NCBI GenBank assembly: GCA_032622095.1
Contig: CP136068.1
Coordinates: forward strand, 4,687,314 to 4,751,313
DNA: 64,000 nt
Reading direction: 5' to 3'
Origin: Siphonodentalium dalli
Lineage: Eukaryota; Mollusca; Scaphopoda; Gadilida; Siphonodentaliidae
Shown here: positions 61,501-64,000 of the stretch, piece by piece
Numbering within the stretch: position 1 is the first letter of the stretch
How the letters are laid out: the number at the start of each line of letters is the position of its first letter
Made by a program: the position numbers and the translations under genes
Notes under the pieces: generated by a model
What the model was told of the DNA's origin: nothing
The model's input: only the letters and a program-made list of their open reading frames with translations
Databases searched by the model: none

Positions 61501-64000
61501 AAGTGTTATCCGTCTCCAAATCAGATGAAATTTATACTATGCAATCTATGTCAGCCGCAAATCACAAAACTGGAAACAACTTTAAAATCCGTTGGAAACT
61601 GACGAAGTTACGGGGCCTCAAACTTAGCAGTTTGTGCCAGGGGTTGATGTTTTCCCAATCCCGTCACCCAATTTCGAGGCAGGGGTGGGGTCACGTCCAA
61701 ACACTTGAGATCAACCTACACATATTAGGACAACATATAATCACCATACTTCATATTTTCCGTCCATAAACTGCGATTCTTTCCACTCATGATTGATCCT
61801 ATTATTATACTTCCATGGTGTAACCAAGGAAGTATATTGTTTTTCTACTGCGGCCGTTTTCTGTTTAATTGGAAATACTCAGAAACTAATGGGAGGAGGA
61901 CCGCGAAATCTCTAGCGAATGAAGGCATCTAAGGTCTACTAAAAATAATGGTATCCGGATGTTGGTCCAATATCTTTTAACAGAGTTATGGCCCTTTTTC
62001 GATTATTTTTCATTATTATTATTATTATTATTATACTACAGTATTTTTCAACGCCCAAATCTCGGAATGTATTAGTACTAGAAAACACAAGTTTGGTAAG
62101 TATGTTGGGGTAAATGAGTTCTATGCCTTTGGCTCATAACGGATATTGTCCGCATTTACCCCGTGGAGTTATCTCCCTTTATATGAAAAAATGTCATTTT
62201 ATTATCTCGGAAATTATAAGGAGCAGAGCATTGAAAATTGGACTGTATGCACATCTCGATATGCCCTACTGCCCACGGGCATCAGAACTTGTGTCCGCGC
62301 TTTCCCTGAGGAGTTACCGCCCATAGTTGGCAAACCTCTATTTGATTGTACTCTGTTGTCCTCTTGTATCATTCCAGATAACTGCATGTGGTTTTCATAG
62401 TCGTGTTGACCGTTGTCAGTTTAGTCAGAGAAGGAAATTTTGACAGGGTCGGACATATATTTTGACACTGGGGTGGGGGGCAAATTGTTTGCAAAATAAA
62501 ATTTTGATTGACATTCATATATTTAAGTTTATGTATTTCCCGAACGAAAACAAACTCATACCGGAAAGGATTTTTGAAATCCGAGAAGAAATGCAAGAGT
62601 TACGGGCCCTCAAAGTTTGCAATTTGGGCCCATGTGCTTGATAACACATCTCCTCCGAAGATGTCGAAGTTTGGATGTCAGCTGATACGCCAACGTGTGC
62701 GGACGGAAGAGGGCACGCGGTGGGCCAAATTTTGCCAGTGTCGGTTCATTATTGTGGGTCTGGGGAGGGGTGGTCCGTGGTACCAAATTTTAATTCTTCT
62801 CGGAATCAGATGAAACTTGGAATATAACATCTGCAACATCAGCCGATCTAGAAACTGGAAAAATTTCGAAAATCCATCGAAAACTAAAAGAATCGCGGGC
62901 CCTCAAACTTTGCAATTTTGGGCCCATGTGCTTGATAACACATCTCCTCCGAAGATATCGAACATAGGATGTCATCTGATACGAAAATGCGTACGGACTG
63001 GAGACGGCACGCGGTGGGCCAAATTTTGCCAGTGTCGGTTCATTATTGTGGGTCTGGGGAGGGGTGGTCCGTGGTGCCGAATTTTAATTCTTCTCGGAAT
63101 CAGATGAAACTTGGAATATAATATCTGCAACATCAGCCGATCTCGAAGCTGAACACAGATCGTAAATACGTTGGAAAATGGCGGAGATTTTGGCCGTACA
63201 AGTTTGAATTTGGGCCCATATGCTTTCCAATAATCAAAGTGTTATCCGTCTCCAAATCAGATGAAATTTATACTATGCAATCTATGTCAGCCGCAAATCA
63301 CAAAACTGGAAACAACTTTAAAATCCGTTGGAAACTGACGAAGTTACGGGGCCTCAAACTTAGCAGTTTGTGCCAGGGGTTGATGTTTTCCCAATCCCGT
63401 CACCCAATTTCGAGGCAGGGGTGGGGTCACGTCCAAACACTTGAGATCAACCTACACATATTAGGACAACATATAATCACCATACTTCATATTTTCCGTC
63501 CATAAACTGCGATTCTTTCCACTCATGATTGATCCTATTATTATACTTCCATGGTGTAACCAAGGAAGTATATTGTTTTTCTACTGCGGCCGTTTTCTGT
63601 TTAATTGGAAATACTCAGAAACTAATGGGAGGAGGACCGCGAAATCTCTAGCGAATGAAGGCATCTAAGGTCTACTAAAAATAATGGTATCCGGATGTTG
63701 GTCCAATATCTTTTAACAGAGTTATGGCCCTTTTTCGATTATTTTTCATTATTATTATTATTATTATTATACTACAGTATTTTTCAACGCCCAAATCTCG
63801 GAATGTATTAGTACTAGAAAACACAAGTTTGGTAAGTATGTTGGGGTAAATGAGTTCTATGCCTTTGGCTCATAACGGATATTGTCCGCATTTACCCCGT
63901 GGAGTTATCTCCCTTTATATGAAAAAATGTCATTTTATTATCTCGGAAATTATAAGGAGCAGAGCATTGAAAATTGGACTGTATGCACATCTCGATATGC
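58547..64000 (+). repeat. C' array resumed
   Basis: Continues the split C' unit at its ATT tract (58547-60071). Units start at 60072, 61808 and 63544, the last running off the window. They match the C' copies left of E3 at every diagnostic place checked (AAAACACAAG, GCATTGAAAATTGG, CTGGAAAAATTTCG), so E3 interrupted a single array. Confidence 0.96.

Overview
The window is eukaryotic, non-coding and almost entirely repetitive. I find no credible protein-coding gene, rRNA or functional tRNA. The short open frames recur once per repeat unit and show no codon-position bias. An invertebrate, probably a mollusc, is my inference (moderate to low confidence). It rests on the recurrent GAGTTATCTCCCT-type motif, GACCTTGACCTT minisatellites, and an architecture resembling the Helitron-related pearl/HINE elements known from bivalves.

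Four related families of very long tandem units fill the window. A units are 1392 bp, B units 1727 bp, C units 1741/1736 bp (C' all 1736) and D units 1383 bp. Every unit starts with the same stem-loop (TATACTTCC ... GGAAGTATA) and carries an ATT microsatellite shortly after it. Layout: D-type host tail 1-255; A array 256-10063; element E1 10064-20060 (B array plus tail); A array resumed 20061-24237; element E2 24238-34525 (C array plus tail); C' array 34526-43205; element E3 43206-58546 (D array plus tail); C' array resumed 58547-64000.

The central result is that E1 and E3 are single huge insertions. Deleting 10064-20060 restores an A unit of 1392 bp plus one known 1-bp insertion. Deleting 43206-58546 restores a C' unit of exactly 1736 bp. 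Both sit between A and T, have no target duplication, and end in CTAG placed 10 nt after a palindrome or hairpin, which is the geometry of a Helitron 3' terminus. The 5' end is TTATACTTCC, the start of the unit hairpin. A matching inverted copy lies just upstream of the 3' hairpin, and its sequence covaries with the family of the array at the other end (CATGG with CCATG; CATAT with ATATG). Each element is therefore [5' hairpin - tandem array of 1.4-1.7 kb units - non-array tail - inverted hairpin arm - 3' hairpin - CTAG]. The elements are nested inside the ATT tracts of their own relatives.

The tails hold a second, diverged tandem family (about 357 bp), tRNA-like SINE heads, a GACCTTG minisatellite and, in E1, a 957-bp non-autonomous hAT transposon with a perfect 8-bp target duplication whose empty site is visible in E2. 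No Rep/helicase gene is present, so mobility would depend on a partner elsewhere. E2 is anomalous: its left flank is A-type but its right flank is C'-type, which suggests recombination between arrays or an assembly join.
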